A DNA stretch of 64,000 nt from DASYTH01 sp035762905 (GTDB lineage Bacteria > Actinomycetota > Actinomycetes > Mycobacteriales > Pseudonocardiaceae). Position numbers and translations under genes: made by a program. Each line of letters starts with the position of its first letter. Within the stretch, counting starts at the first letter, position 1. The stretch is from assembly GCF_035762905.1 (NCBI RefSeq), contig NZ_DASUCC010000097.1, forward strand, positions 1 through 64,000. The letters are read 5' to 3'. Positions 26,521-35,893 of the stretch are shown in pieces. Below the pieces are notes generated by a model that saw only the letters and a list, made by a program, of their open reading frames with translations, was not told the DNA's origin and made no database searches.

Positions 26521-26590
26521 ACAACTCGCGTGCCCCACCCGACAACTCGCCCACCCCACCCGACAACTCGCGTGCCCGAGCCAGCAACTC
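26521..26590. repeat. Short tandem array with 21-bp period (ACAACTCGC units)
   Basis: Units starting with ACAACTCGC or a close variant lie at 26521, 26542, 26563 and (degenerate, GCAACTCAC) 26584, an exact 21-base period. The unit is about ACAACTCGCGTGCCCCACCCG. It sits between the convergent molybdopterin oxidoreductase and TrmH genes, a 130-base gap. No terminator hairpin is evident, so the array may act as a 3' or architectural element. Confidence 0.75.
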
Positions 26591-26606
26591 ACCACGCGCT
26601 CGGTCC

Positions 26607-27257
26607 CTACCAGGCCCGCCCGAGATCGGCATGCTGCCGAATCCACGCGTGCATCACGATCCCCGCCGCCACCCCGGCATTGATCGACCGCGTCGACCCG
26701 AACTGAGCGATCGACACGACCAGCCCGGCCCCGTCCCGAGCCGGCTCGCTCACCCCCGGCCCCTCCTGCCCGAACACCAGCACACACCGCCGCGGCAACA
26801 CGGCCTGCTCCACCCGCACCGCCCCCGGCATGTTGTCCACCGCCACCACCGCCAACCCCGCCCCCGCCGCGAATGCCAGCAACGACGGCACATCCGGATG
26901 GTGCTCGATGTGCTGGTACCGGTCGGTCACCATGGCACCGCGCCGGTTCCACCGCCGCCGCCCCACGATGTGCACCGCCCGCGCCGCGAACGCGTTGGCC
27001 GTGCGCACCACCGTGCCGATGTTGTGGTCGTGCCGGAAGTTCTCGATCGCCACGTGGAAGTCGTGCCGGCGCGGGTCCAGGTCGGCGATGATCGCGTCCC
27101 GGCGCCAGTACCGGTAGGCGTCCACCACGTTGCGCCGGTCTCCGCCGGCCAACAGCTCCGGGTCGTAGCGCGGATCGGTCGGCCAGTCCCCCGGCCACGG
27201 CCCCACCCCGACCGGCTCGCCGAACTCCCACTCGGTGGGCCCCTGCGTCTCGGTCAA
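26607..27257 (-). CDS. TrmH/SpoU-family RNA 2'-O-methyltransferase
   Basis: The 216-residue protein has the three SPOUT motifs: NIGTVVRTANAF, VLVFGQEGPGVSE and FGSTRSINAGVAAGIVMHAW. These form the knotted SAM site that methylates ribose in rRNA or tRNA. A TTG start at 27257 overlaps the upstream stop as TTGA, which is the best-supported start. Upstream in-frame codons to 27362 lie over the DUF2784 gene and are Arg-rich. The target RNA is unknown. A similar gene sits near pyrE and clpB in mycobacteria. Confidence 0.9.
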   Translation of the reverse strand: MTETQGPTEWEFGEPVGVGPWPGDWPTDPRYDPELLAGGDRRNVVDAYRYWRRDAIIADLDPRRHDFHVAIENFRHDHNIGTVVRTANAFAARAVHIVGRRRWNRRGAMVTDRYQHIEHHPDVPSLLAFAAGAGLAVVAVDNMPGAVRVEQAVLPRRCVLVFGQEGPGVSEPARDGAGLVVSIAQFGSTRSINAGVAAGIVMHAWIRQHADLGRAW

Positions 27258-27631
27258 CGCGCCGCCACGACGGCCTCGCGGCGCCGGCGCCACAGGACGT
27301 AGGCGCCCACATAGGACACCACCAGCAGCACCACCGCGGCCACCACGACGAACGGCAACCACGCGCGCGGGATCAGGTCGTCGTAGATGTAGTACTCGTT
27401 GAAACCGCCGGGCAGCGGTTCCAGGCCCTGCCGCGCCCGCAGCGAGTCCTCGAGCGCGGTCAGCGGGCAGGGCAGCCCGGGCACCGTGTTGATCGCCACC
27501 CCCCAGAGCGCGAAGAACACGTGCAGGAAGATCGTCTTCGGCCAGCGCCAGGCCAGGAAGCCGCCGAGGCCGATGTAGATCAGCGCCGCGAAGTGCACCA
27601 GCACGGTGACGTCGGCGAGAAAGGCGGCCAT
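27254..27631 (-). CDS. DUF2784 family membrane protein
   Basis: The 125-residue protein starts with a membrane helix containing VLVHFAALIYIGLGGFLAWR, followed by a second helix, a CPLTALED motif and a GFNEYYIYDDLIP segment, all characteristic of DUF2784. The C-terminal helix ends in an Arg-rich tail. No function is known for the family. It is translationally coupled to the TrmH gene downstream. Confidence 0.88.
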   Translation of the reverse strand: MAAFLADVTVLVHFAALIYIGLGGFLAWRWPKTIFLHVFFALWGVAINTVPGLPCPLTALEDSLRARQGLEPLPGGFNEYYIYDDLIPRAWLPFVVVAAVVLLVVSYVGAYVLWRRRREAVVAAR

Positions 27632-27674
27632 GCCGCCAACGTTAGCCGGGCGCCGGCCGTGGCCGCCCCATCGG

Positions 27675-28253
27675 CTACCCCGGCGAAAGGCCCAGGTCGG
27701 CCAGTCCGAGCAGCGACCGGTAACGCAGCCCGCGCGCCTCGATCGCCCGGCGCGCCCCGGTGTCCCGGTCGACCACGGTCACCACGCCGACCACCGCGGC
27801 CCCGGCCTCGGTGACCGCGTCCACCGCGGTCAATGCGCTGCCGCCGGTGGTGGAGGTGTCCTCGACCACGAGCACCCGCTGCCCGGCCACCTCGATGCCC
27901 TCGATCCGGCGCTGCATCCCGTGCTCCTTGGCGCTCTTGCGCACCACGAACACGTCCAGCACCTCACCGGCGGCGGCCGCGGCGTGCATCATCGCGCAGG
28001 CCACCGGGTCCGCACCGAGGGTCAGCCCGCCCGCGGCCACGTAGCTCCAGTCGGCGGTGAGCGCCCGCAGCAGCCGCCCGATCAGCGGCGCGGCCGCGTG
28101 GTGCAGGGTCGCCCGGCGCAGGTCGACGTAGTAGTCGGCCTCCCGGCCGGAGGCGAGCACGACCCGCCCGCGCACCACGGACAGCTCGGTCACCAGCCGG
28201 GCCAGCTCGCCCCTCGCTATCGGATCCACCAGCGGAACAGCACCAGTTCGCAC
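27675..28253 (-). CDS. pyrE: Orotate phosphoribosyltransferase
   Basis: The enzyme makes OMP from orotate and PRPP in pyrimidine synthesis. Visible motifs are SGREADYYVDLRRATLH (orotate site) and the PRPP-binding VLVVEDTSTTGGSAL near residue 130. The length of about 192 residues fits actinobacterial PyrE. The start is uncertain: GTG 28253 is preferred over GTG 28271 because GAGG lies 10 bases upstream. It is followed by the DUF2784 and TrmH genes on the same strand after a 43-base gap. Confidence 0.94.
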   Translation of the reverse strand: MRTGAVPLVDPIARGELARLVTELSVVRGRVVLASGREADYYVDLRRATLHHAAAPLIGRLLRALTADWSYVAAGGLTLGADPVACAMMHAAAAAGEVLDVFVVRKSAKEHGMQRRIEGIEVAGQRVLVVEDTSTTGGSALTAVDAVTEAGAAVVGVVTVVDRDTGARRAIEARGLRYRSLLGLADLGLSPG

Positions 28254-28304
28254 AATTTCCCAGCCTCGCACACCGGGCCGCGACCGGGCGGGCGCGACAC
28301 AGGG

Positions 28305-29084
28305 TCAGACCCGGTCCCGGCCGCCGGACGCCTTGCCGACCAGCCGGTGCAGCAGACCGCGGGGCAGCAGCTTGCCGAACCCGACCAGCGCCTTGTACTG
28401 CAGCCCGGGTACCGAGCGGGTTCGGCCGCGTCGCAGGTCGGCCAGACAGTCGGCGACCACCCGGTCCGCATCCAGCCACAGCCACTCGGGACCGTCCGGC
28501 TCTCCCGAACCGGTCCGCGCGTGGAACTCCGTGTGGGTGAAGCCGGGGCACAGCGCGAGCACCCGCACCCCGGTGCCGGCCAGCGCGATCGCCATCCCCT
28601 CGGAGAACGTGGTCACCCAGGACTTGGTCGCCGAGTAGGCCGGGCCGGGTCCGGGGAAGAAGCCGGCGACGCTGGACACGTTGACCACCGCGCCCCGGGC
28701 TCTGGCCATCATGCCCGGCAGCGCCGCCCTGGTCAGCCGCAGCACGCTGGTGACGTTCACGTCCAACTGGGCCTGCAGCTCGTCGATGTCGGCGGTGACG
28801 AACGCCCCGGACATGCCGAACCCGGCGTTGTTCACCAGCAGGTCGATCGGTTTGGTGTCGTCGGCCAGCCGCTCCTCGACCCGCTTGCGCGCCCGGGTGG
28901 TGGACAGGTCGGCGGACATCACCTGGACGTCCACGTGGTGCGCGTCGGACAGCTCGGTGGCCACCTCCTTGAGCCGTTCCCGGTTCCGGGCGACCAGCAC
29001 GAGGTCGTAGCCCTCCGCGGCCAGCTTTCGGGCGAACGCGAGACCGATCCCCGCGGTGGCCCCGGTGACAAGCGCTGTTGACAT
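28305..29084 (-). CDS. Short-chain dehydrogenase (DltE-like branch)
   Basis: The 259-residue SDR has TGATAGIGLAFARKLAAEG at residues 8-26, LVNNAGFGMSG near residue 84 and the catalytic YSATKSWV near residue 151. The ATG is preceded by GGAGAGGCGG, which is itself part of the dispersed repeat copy B. The gene may therefore borrow its ribosome site from the element. The stop lies 51 bases before the pyrE start on the same strand, so an operon with pyrE is possible. The substrate is unknown. Confidence 0.9.
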   Translation of the reverse strand: MSTALVTGATAGIGLAFARKLAAEGYDLVLVARNRERLKEVATELSDAHHVDVQVMSADLSTTRARKRVEERLADDTKPIDLLVNNAGFGMSGAFVTADIDELQAQLDVNVTSVLRLTRAALPGMMARARGAVVNVSSVAGFFPGPGPAYSATKSWVTTFSEGMAIALAGTGVRVLALCPGFTHTEFHARTGSGEPDGPEWLWLDADRVVADCLADLRRGRTRSVPGLQYKALVGFGKLLPRGLLHRLVGKASGGRDRV

Positions 29085-29085
29085 G

Positions 29086-29210
29086 CTGTTCCGCCTCTCC
29101 GGAGTTTTACTGTTCCGCCCCTCCGGGCTTTACTGCTGTCGTTCCGTCCCAGCCGGTGGTGCGGTTGACGGATTGAGTGTGGCCGGGTGCCGTCACGGTG
29201 CCCCTGAGGT
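29086..29210 (+). repeat. Dispersed structured repeat, copy B, with a tandem edge
   Basis: Bases 29109-29210 match copy A in the opposite orientation, with a 59/62 match over 29149-29210. The edge unit, CTGTTCCGCC followed by CTCCGG and a T-run, is present twice in tandem (29086 and 29110). On the minus strand the first unit supplies the ribosome site of the SDR whose ATG is at 29084. The plus strand can fold the two hairpins described for copy A. Together with the flank it fills most of the 179-base gap. Confidence 0.75.
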
Positions 29211-29263
29211 CGCGTTCGTTGGACCAAGACGTCACCCCGGTGATCACTGTGGATGAGCCCTGG

Positions 29264-29965
29264 CTAGCCGCCGCTCTGCTCGCCGTCCCGGGCGGTGGAC
29301 TCCTCCGACTCGCCGACCGGATCGATCTCGGCGTCGAACGGGTCGACCACGTCGGCCACCTCGCCGATGCTGCGCAGCAGCCGCTCCAGCCGGGACGGTC
29401 CGGCGCTCGGCGGCGCGCTGGCCAGCACCCAGCCGCCCTCGATCCAGGCGACCGGGATGTCCCCGCCGATGTCCTCGGTGGCGTCCACCAGGTCCGGCGT
29501 GATCAGCCCCCGGGCGGTGGCGATGTCGGAGACGAAGGCGTAGCGCTGGCCGACCGGGCCGAGCAGCTCGGGCATCTGGTCGCGCTGGAACGGCACGTTG
29601 GGCAGCCACAGCTCGACCACGACGGGATGGGTGCGCCGGCACTGCACGGCCGCGATCACCGCGCCGATCCGCCCGCCGGTGTCCAGGTCGAACACGTACA
29701 CGCGGCGCCGCCCGTCGGCGGTGAAGGTGGAGCCGGCCACCACGTCGCGGGCCGTGCCGCCGCCGTAGTAGGCGATCGCCCCTGCCGTCCACTGGGTGGG
29801 TAGCGCCGGGTCGTTCTCGGAGAACTGCCAGCCGCGCAACGCCGCCCAGCGGTGCCGCTCGCGGTTGCGCGAGGTCAGCCGCGCGCGGTCGCGCAACAGC
29901 AGCACCGCTCCGAGGAGGCCGGCCACGGCCGCCGCGGTGAACCAGGCCCAGGCGGGTACACCCAC
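29264..29965 (-). CDS. Membrane-anchored hypothetical protein
   Basis: The 233-residue protein has one N-terminal transmembrane helix (about residues 5-25), then an Arg-rich stretch and a soluble domain with mixed beta strands (GSTFTADGRRRVYVFDLDT, VVELWLPNVPF). The tail of about 30 residues is acidic. The orientation suggests an inside-facing C-terminal domain by the positive-inside rule. I do not recognise the family. It stands between the repeat copy B and the terminator of clpB. Confidence 0.65.
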   Translation of the reverse strand: MGVPAWAWFTAAAVAGLLGAVLLLRDRARLTSRNRERHRWAALRGWQFSENDPALPTQWTAGAIAYYGGGTARDVVAGSTFTADGRRRVYVFDLDTGGRIGAVIAAVQCRRTHPVVVELWLPNVPFQRDQMPELLGPVGQRYAFVSDIATARGLITPDLVDATEDIGGDIPVAWIEGGWVLASAPPSAGPSRLERLLRSIGEVADVVDPFDAEIDPVGESEESTARDGEQSGG

Positions 29966-29980
29966 GCCCGGCAGCGTAGT

Positions 29981-30018
29981 CGCCGCCCCCCTGGACCGAA
30001 GATCACAGGGGGGCGGCG
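29981..30018 (-). terminator. Strong hairpin after clpB
   Basis: CGCCGCCCCCCTG (29981-29993) pairs perfectly with CAGGGGGGCGGCG (30006-30018), a 13-bp GC stem with a 12-base loop. It begins 9 bases after the clpB stop. No T-run follows, as is usual for actinobacterial terminators. Confidence 0.75.
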
Positions 30019-30027
30019 CGTCGCCGG

Positions 30028-32610
30028 TTACTTGCGGCTGACCGTGAGCGCGCTGTTGTCGTCGGTGATGTCCACCAGCACGGTGTCGCCGTCGCCGATG
30101 TCGCCGGACAGCAGCGCCCTGGCGAGCTGGTCGCCGATGGCCGAGGCGACCAGCCGGCGCAGCGGGCGGGCGCCGTAGATCGGGTCGAAGCCGTTGAGCG
30201 CCAGCCAGTCGCGGGCCGACGGGGTGACGTCCAGGGTGAGCCGGCGCGCCGCCAGCCGTTTGGCCAGCCGGGTCACCTGGATGTCCACGATGCTGGTCAG
30301 CTCCTCGGTGGCCAGCGAGTGGAACACCACCACGTCGTCCAGCCGGTTGAGGAACTCCGGCTTGAAGTGCCGCTGCACCACGGCGAGCACCGCGTCCTTG
30401 CGCTGCCGCTCATCCAGGGTCGCGTCGGCGATGGCCTGCGAGCCGAGGTTGGAGGTGAGCACCAGGATCGTGTTGCGGAAGTCCACCGTGCGGCCCTGGC
30501 CGTCGGTGAGCCGGCCGTCGTCGAGCACCTGGAGCAGCACGTCGAACACGTCCGGGTGGGCCTTCTCCACCTCGTCGAGCAGCACCACGCTGTACGGCTT
30601 GCGGCGCACCGTCTCGGTGAGCTGGCCGCCCTGGTCGTAGCCGACGTAGCCGGGCGGGGCGCCGACCAGCCGGGCCACCGAGTGCTTCTCGGAGTACTCG
30701 CTCATGTCGATCCGCACGATGGCCCGCTCGTCGTCGAACAGGAACTCGGCCAGCGCCTTGGCCAGCTCGGTCTTGCCGACACCGGTGGGGCCGAGGAACA
30801 GGAACGAGCCGGTCGGCCGGTCCGGATCGGCCACCCCGGCGCGGGCCCGGCGCACCGCGTCCGACACGGCGCGCACCGCCTCCGCCTGGCCGACCACGCG
30901 TTCGGCCAGCGCGTCCTCCATCCGCAGCAGCTTGACGGTCTCGCCCTCGAGCAGCCGGCCGGCCGGGATGCCGGTCCACGACGAGACCACGTCGGCCACG
31001 TCGTCCGGGCCGACCTCCTCCTTGAGCATCACCTGCTCGCCCCGGGTGGACCGGGTGGCCACCTCCAGCTCCTTCTCCAGCGCCGGGATCCGGCCGTAGC
31101 GCAGCTCGGCGGCCCGGCCGAGGTCGCCGTCCCGCTCGGCCCGCTCGGACTCGCCGCGCAGCTGCTCGAGCTGCTCCTTGAACTCCCGGACCCGCTCGAT
31201 CGAGCCCTTCTCGTTCTGCCAGCGCGCGGTGAGCCCGGAGAGTTGCTCACGCTTCTCGGCCAGCTCGGCGCGCAGCGCGGCCAGCCGCTGCTTGGAGGCC
31301 GGGTCGTCCTCCTTGGCCAGCGCCATCTCCTCGATCTCCAGCCGGCGCACCGCGCGCTCCACCTCGTCGATCTCCACCGGCCGGGAGTCGATCTCCATGC
31401 GCAGCCGGGAGGCGGCCTCGTCGATCAGGTCGATGGCCTTGTCCGGCAGGAACCGGGCGGTGATGTAGCGGTCGGACAGGGTGGCGGCGGCGACCAGCGC
31501 GCCGTCGGTGATCCGCACGCCATGGTGCACCTCGTAGCGCTCCTTGAGCCCGCGCAGGATGCCGACGGTGTCCTCCACCGACGGCTCGCCGACCAGCACC
31601 TGCTGGAAGCGCCGCTCCAGGGCGGCGTCCTTCTCGATGTGCTTGCGGTACTCGTCCAGCGTGGTGGCGCCGACCATGCGCAGCTCGCCCCGGGCCAGCA
31701 TGGGCTTGATCATGTTGCCGGCGTCCATCGCGCCCTCACCGGTGGCCCCGGCGCCGACGATCGTGTGCAGCTCGTCGATGAACGTGATCACCTGGCCGGC
31801 CGACTCGGTGATCTCCTTCAGCACCGCCTTGAGCCGTTCCTCGAACTCGCCGCGGAACTTCGCCCCGGCCACCATCGAGCCGAGGTCCAGCGCGACCACG
31901 CGCTTGCCGCGCAGCGACTCGGGCACGTCGCCGGCGATGATCCGCTGCGCAAGGCCCTCGACGATGGCGGTCTTGCCGACGCCCGGCTCGCCGATCAGCA
32001 CCGGGTTGTTCTTGGTCCGCCGGGACAGCACCTGCACCACGCGGCGGATCTCGGTGTCCCGGCCGATCACCGGGTCCAACTCGCCGGACCGGGCCCTTGC
32101 GGTGAGGTCAAGGCCGTACTTCTCCAGCGCCTTGTAGGTGCCCTCGGGGTCCGGGCTTGTCACCCGGGCCGAGCCGCGGACCTTGACGAACGCCTCCCGC
32201 AGCGCCTCCGGGCTCACGCCGTGCCGGCGCAGCAGCTCCGCCACGTTGCCGCCCTCGGCGGCCAGGCCGACCAGCAGGTGCTCGGTGGAGACGTACTCGT
32301 CGCCCATCTCCGTGGCCAGCTTCTGGGCGTGGGTGACCGAGCGCAGCGCCTGCGCGTCCAGCTGCGGCGCGGACACCGTGGCACCGGTGGCCGAGGGCAG
32401 GGCGTTGGCCAGCTGGTCGTTCTCCTTGCGGATCAGGGTGGGATCGGCGCCGACCGCGGTGAGCAGCGGCGCGGTCAGCCCGTCGCCCTGGGCGAGCAGC
32501 GCCCCGAGCAGGTGCACGGGCTTGACGTCGGGGTTGCCCGCCACCGAGGCCGCCTGGGCCGCCGCCGAGATCGCCTGCTGTGTCTTCGTGGTCGGATTGA
32601 AAGCGTCCAT
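30028..32610 (-). CDS. clpB: ATP-dependent disaggregase ClpB
   Basis: The 860-residue chaperone forms a hexamer that, with DnaK, pulls apart protein aggregates. It shows the N-terminal Clp repeat (residues 1-145), a first AAA domain with GEPGVGKTA near residue 205, the coiled middle domain (about 400-525, Glu/Arg-rich) and a second AAA domain with GPTGVGKTE near residue 603. The ribosome site is GAGGTGAGGG. An HspR-type HAIR operator lies 54-72 bases upstream. It is divergent from the flavohemoglobin gene. Confidence 0.98.
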   Translation of the reverse strand: MDAFNPTTKTQQAISAAAQAASVAGNPDVKPVHLLGALLAQGDGLTAPLLTAVGADPTLIRKENDQLANALPSATGATVSAPQLDAQALRSVTHAQKLATEMGDEYVSTEHLLVGLAAEGGNVAELLRRHGVSPEALREAFVKVRGSARVTSPDPEGTYKALEKYGLDLTARARSGELDPVIGRDTEIRRVVQVLSRRTKNNPVLIGEPGVGKTAIVEGLAQRIIAGDVPESLRGKRVVALDLGSMVAGAKFRGEFEERLKAVLKEITESAGQVITFIDELHTIVGAGATGEGAMDAGNMIKPMLARGELRMVGATTLDEYRKHIEKDAALERRFQQVLVGEPSVEDTVGILRGLKERYEVHHGVRITDGALVAAATLSDRYITARFLPDKAIDLIDEAASRLRMEIDSRPVEIDEVERAVRRLEIEEMALAKEDDPASKQRLAALRAELAEKREQLSGLTARWQNEKGSIERVREFKEQLEQLRGESERAERDGDLGRAAELRYGRIPALEKELEVATRSTRGEQVMLKEEVGPDDVADVVSSWTGIPAGRLLEGETVKLLRMEDALAERVVGQAEAVRAVSDAVRRARAGVADPDRPTGSFLFLGPTGVGKTELAKALAEFLFDDERAIVRIDMSEYSEKHSVARLVGAPPGYVGYDQGGQLTETVRRKPYSVVLLDEVEKAHPDVFDVLLQVLDDGRLTDGQGRTVDFRNTILVLTSNLGSQAIADATLDERQRKDAVLAVVQRHFKPEFLNRLDDVVVFHSLATEELTSIVDIQVTRLAKRLAARRLTLDVTPSARDWLALNGFDPIYGARPLRRLVASAIGDQLARALLSGDIGDGDTVLVDITDDNSALTVSRK

Positions 32611-32663
32611 CCCTCACCTCGGGTCGCAGGGCCGGTGTTCCTACCTCTCCAACGACGGAAAAG

Positions 32664-32682
32664 TTGAGCCTGTTCCGCTCAA
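32664..32682. promoter_or_regulatory. HAIR operator (HspR site) of clpB
   Basis: The site TTGAGC-N7-GCTCAA is a perfect inverted repeat matching the HAIR consensus core (CTTGAGT-N7-ACTCAAG). It lies upstream of clpB and would place clpB under the HspR encoded at 34.3 kb. Confidence 0.9.
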
Positions 32683-32725
32683 TTCGGGCCGTCGTCCCGC
32701 GGTCTCACCCGGGTGTACCAACGGC

Positions 32726-32776
32726 CTGTCCACACCGGGCACCGGCTTGTCCCCAAACCCCAGGTGTCTGTCCACA
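32726..32776 (+). promoter_or_regulatory. Three DnaA-box-like 9-mers, direct repeats at 21-bp spacing
   Basis: CTGTCCACA at 32726, TTGTCCCCA at 32747 and CTGTCCACA at 32768 each differ by one base from the actinomycete DnaA box TTGTCCACA. All face the same way and start exactly 21 bases apart, i.e. on one face of the helix. This may be a DnaA-controlled promoter or an unrelated activator site. Confidence 0.5.
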
Positions 32777-32805
32777 TGGCGCCGGGAGACGGTAGGCACA
32801 GCGTG

Positions 32806-32839
32806 ATCACTCGGGTACCGCAACCGCCACTCGAGTGAT
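32806..32839. promoter_or_regulatory. Inverted repeat ATCACTCGGG-N14-CTCGAGTGAT
   Basis: The arms match at 9 of 10 positions with a 14-base spacer. It lies in the divergent clpB/flavohemoglobin gap, 244 bases before the flavohemoglobin ATG. It could be a regulator site or an RNA hairpin; the sequence does not decide. Confidence 0.45.
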
Positions 32840-33083
32840 GTCTCGTCCCGCTCTCACCAGCCGTTAGTGCCTGACGTAGAGATCATGGCACCTGATCGTG
32901 ACCGAAGACATCACGCGTTCCGGGCCCGGATCTGTCCAATCCGTAGCAATATGTCACCTAGACGGGCTATCACGGCTGACCGCCGCCAAGAATCGGTCTA
33001 ACCTCCACACAGTCGGGGGATAGGTGCTCGAGTACGGTGGCGTCTAGCGTAGGGCGCCCGGAATTTGGAGCTGCCCCGACAAC

Positions 33084-34256
33084 ATGACAGCCAAGGCCCC
33101 GGTGAGCCCCACTCCGCAGCAGAGCGACGACCAGCCCGCGGCGGTCGCACTGATGGTGCGGCTGGTCCGCGAGAGTTTTGCTGTCGTCGAACCGCACGCC
33201 GATGCCGTCTGCGAGTCGTTCTACGCCACCCTGTTCAGCATCGCGCCGGAGATCCGGGAGCTGTTCCCGCTGAACATGCAGGTCCAGCGGTCCCGGTTCC
33301 TGCGCGCCCTGGTGCACATCGTGCAGATGATCGACCGGCCCGAGGAGCTGGGCCCGTTCCTGCGCCAACTCGGCCGCGACCACCGCAAGTTCGGCGTGCT
33401 GACCGGGCACTACGAGCCGCTGGGCATGGCGCTGCTCTCCTCGATCAAGAAGTACGCCGGGCCGGCCTGGACGGTGGAGGTCGAGCACGCCTGGGCCGAG
33501 GCCTACACGATCGTCGCCCGGGCCATGCTGGACGCCGCGGCCGCCGACGACGGGCCGGCCTGGTGGTCGGCGACCCTGGTCGACCACCAGCGCAAGGCCC
33601 GCGACCTGGCCATCGTGCGGCTGCAGCCCGAGTATCCGGTGCCGTACCTGCCGGGCCAGTACGTGAGCATCGAGATTCCGCAGCGGCCGCGGATGTGGCG
33701 TTACCTGACCCCGGCCAACGCACCGCACGGCGACGGGATGCTGGAGTTCCACGTCCGGGCGGTGCAGTCCGGCTGGGTCAGCCGGGCGATCGTGGCCGAG
33801 GCGCAGCAGGGCGACGTGTGGCGGATCGGTCCGGCGATGGGCCGGCTCCGGGTGGACCGCACGGCCGGCCGGGACGTGGTGATGATCGCCGGCGGGACCG
33901 GTCTCGCGCCGATGCGGGCCATTCTCGAGGACCTCGCGCAGTGGGGGGAGAACCCCCGGGTGCACCTGTTCTACGGCGGCCGGGTCCGGGCCGACCTCTA
34001 CGACCTGCCGTACCTGGTCAGCCTGGCCGCGACCAACCCGTGGCTGACCGTGGTCCCGGTGGTCGAGTCCGACGCCGACGCCACCAACATGCAGCAGGGC
34101 ACCCTGGCCGACGTGGTCACCCGCTACGGCGCCTGGGCCGACCGGGACGTGCTGGTCTCCGGCTCGCCGTCGATGATCAGGTCAACGGTGTCCCGGATGC
34201 TCGTCGCCGGCACACCGCTGGACCACATCACCTACGACCCGTTCACGCTGGACTGA
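33084..34256 (+). CDS. Type II flavohemoglobin (globin plus FAD/NAD reductase)
   Basis: The 390-residue protein fuses a globin domain (about residues 20-155) to a ferredoxin-reductase-like module. The proximal heme His is in LTGHYEPLG near residue 112. The FAD part has LPGQYVSIEIP and WRYLTPANAP, the latter at the place of the canonical RxYS. The NAD part has IAGGTGLAPMRAI. This branch differs from NO-dioxygenase Hmp and includes the mycobacterial protein beside clpB. Its electron donor may be an organic acid rather than NADH. The weak ribosome site makes the start less sure. Confidence 0.9.
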   Translation: MTAKAPVSPTPQQSDDQPAAVALMVRLVRESFAVVEPHADAVCESFYATLFSIAPEIRELFPLNMQVQRSRFLRALVHIVQMIDRPEELGPFLRQLGRDHRKFGVLTGHYEPLGMALLSSIKKYAGPAWTVEVEHAWAEAYTIVARAMLDAAAADDGPAWWSATLVDHQRKARDLAIVRLQPEYPVPYLPGQYVSIEIPQRPRMWRYLTPANAPHGDGMLEFHVRAVQSGWVSRAIVAEAQQGDVWRIGPAMGRLRVDRTAGRDVVMIAGGTGLAPMRAILEDLAQWGENPRVHLFYGGRVRADLYDLPYLVSLAATNPWLTVVPVVESDADATNMQQGTLADVVTRYGAWADRDVLVSGSPSMIRSTVSRMLVAGTPLDHITYDPFTLD

Positions 34257-34257
34257 T

Positions 34258-34685
34258 TTACCGCCGGCGCTGAGGGCGCCAGACGACCAGGGCGGTCTGC
34301 TGGCGTACCGGGACCAGCTCGTTGCGGTATGAGGCGTGCACCGTCGCGGCCGCGCGCTCGGCCGCCGCGTACGCCGCCGCCAGTTCCTCGGTGAGCGCGT
34401 GCACCTGGGCGCGCAGCGCCTCCACCTCGGTGGCCAGCTCGATGATCCGCTTGATGCCGGCCAGGTTGACGCCCTCCTCCTGGGACAGCCGCTGCACCTC
34501 GCGCAGCACGGCGATGTCCCGCATGGAGTAGCGCCGGCCGCCGCCCGCGGTGCGCCCCGGCGAGACCAGCCCGAGCCGGTCGTAGCCGCGCAGCGTCTGC
34601 GCGTGCAGCCCGGCCAGCTGGGCGGCCACCGAGATCACGAACATCGGGGTGTCCTCGTCGGCGCCCGGAGGGAACGACGGCCTGC

Positions 34686-34689
<4 letters not shown>
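34258..34689 (-). CDS. hspR: Heat-shock repressor HspR (MerR family)
   Basis: The 143-residue protein has a MerR helix-turn-helix (MFVISVAAQLAGLHAQTLRGYDRLGLVSP) near residues 15-45, a YSMRDIAVL wing, and a coiled C-terminal helix (VEALRAQVHALTEELAAAY). HspR binds HAIR sites with DnaK as co-repressor and shuts off dnaK and clpB when folded DnaK is plentiful. Its ATG overlaps the dnaJ stop as ATGA. Three HAIR sites in this window are its expected targets. Confidence 0.96.
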
Positions 34690-35873
<1,184 letters not shown>

Positions 35874-35893
35874 CGGACATCCCCTCCTTCCGC

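Larger units (their letters stand above)
32611..33083. other. Intergenic region between clpB and the flavohemoglobin gene
   Basis: This 473-base gap has no convincing gene. It holds the clpB HAIR operator (32664-32682), three DnaA-box-like 9-mers at 21-base spacing (32726-32776), an inverted repeat (32806-32839) and a perfect 12-bp palindrome TCCGGGCCCGGA at 32919-32930. The last part before the flavohemoglobin ATG has a weak GGAGC ribosome site and a possible start region. Two divergent promoters must lie here. Confidence 0.7.

Noticed and set aside
26477..26606. CRISPR-like array
   Set aside because: The 21-bp units have no distinct spacers of 30 or so bases and the repeat is only partly conserved; no cas genes are near.
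30319..32667. 782-codon frame antisense to clpB
   Set aside because: Low-complexity His/Leu/Gly composition and complete overlap with a certain gene.
32726..32776. Replication origin
   Set aside because: Only three DnaA-like boxes occur and no dnaA/dnaN genes or AT-rich unwinding element lie close; a regulatory role is more likely.
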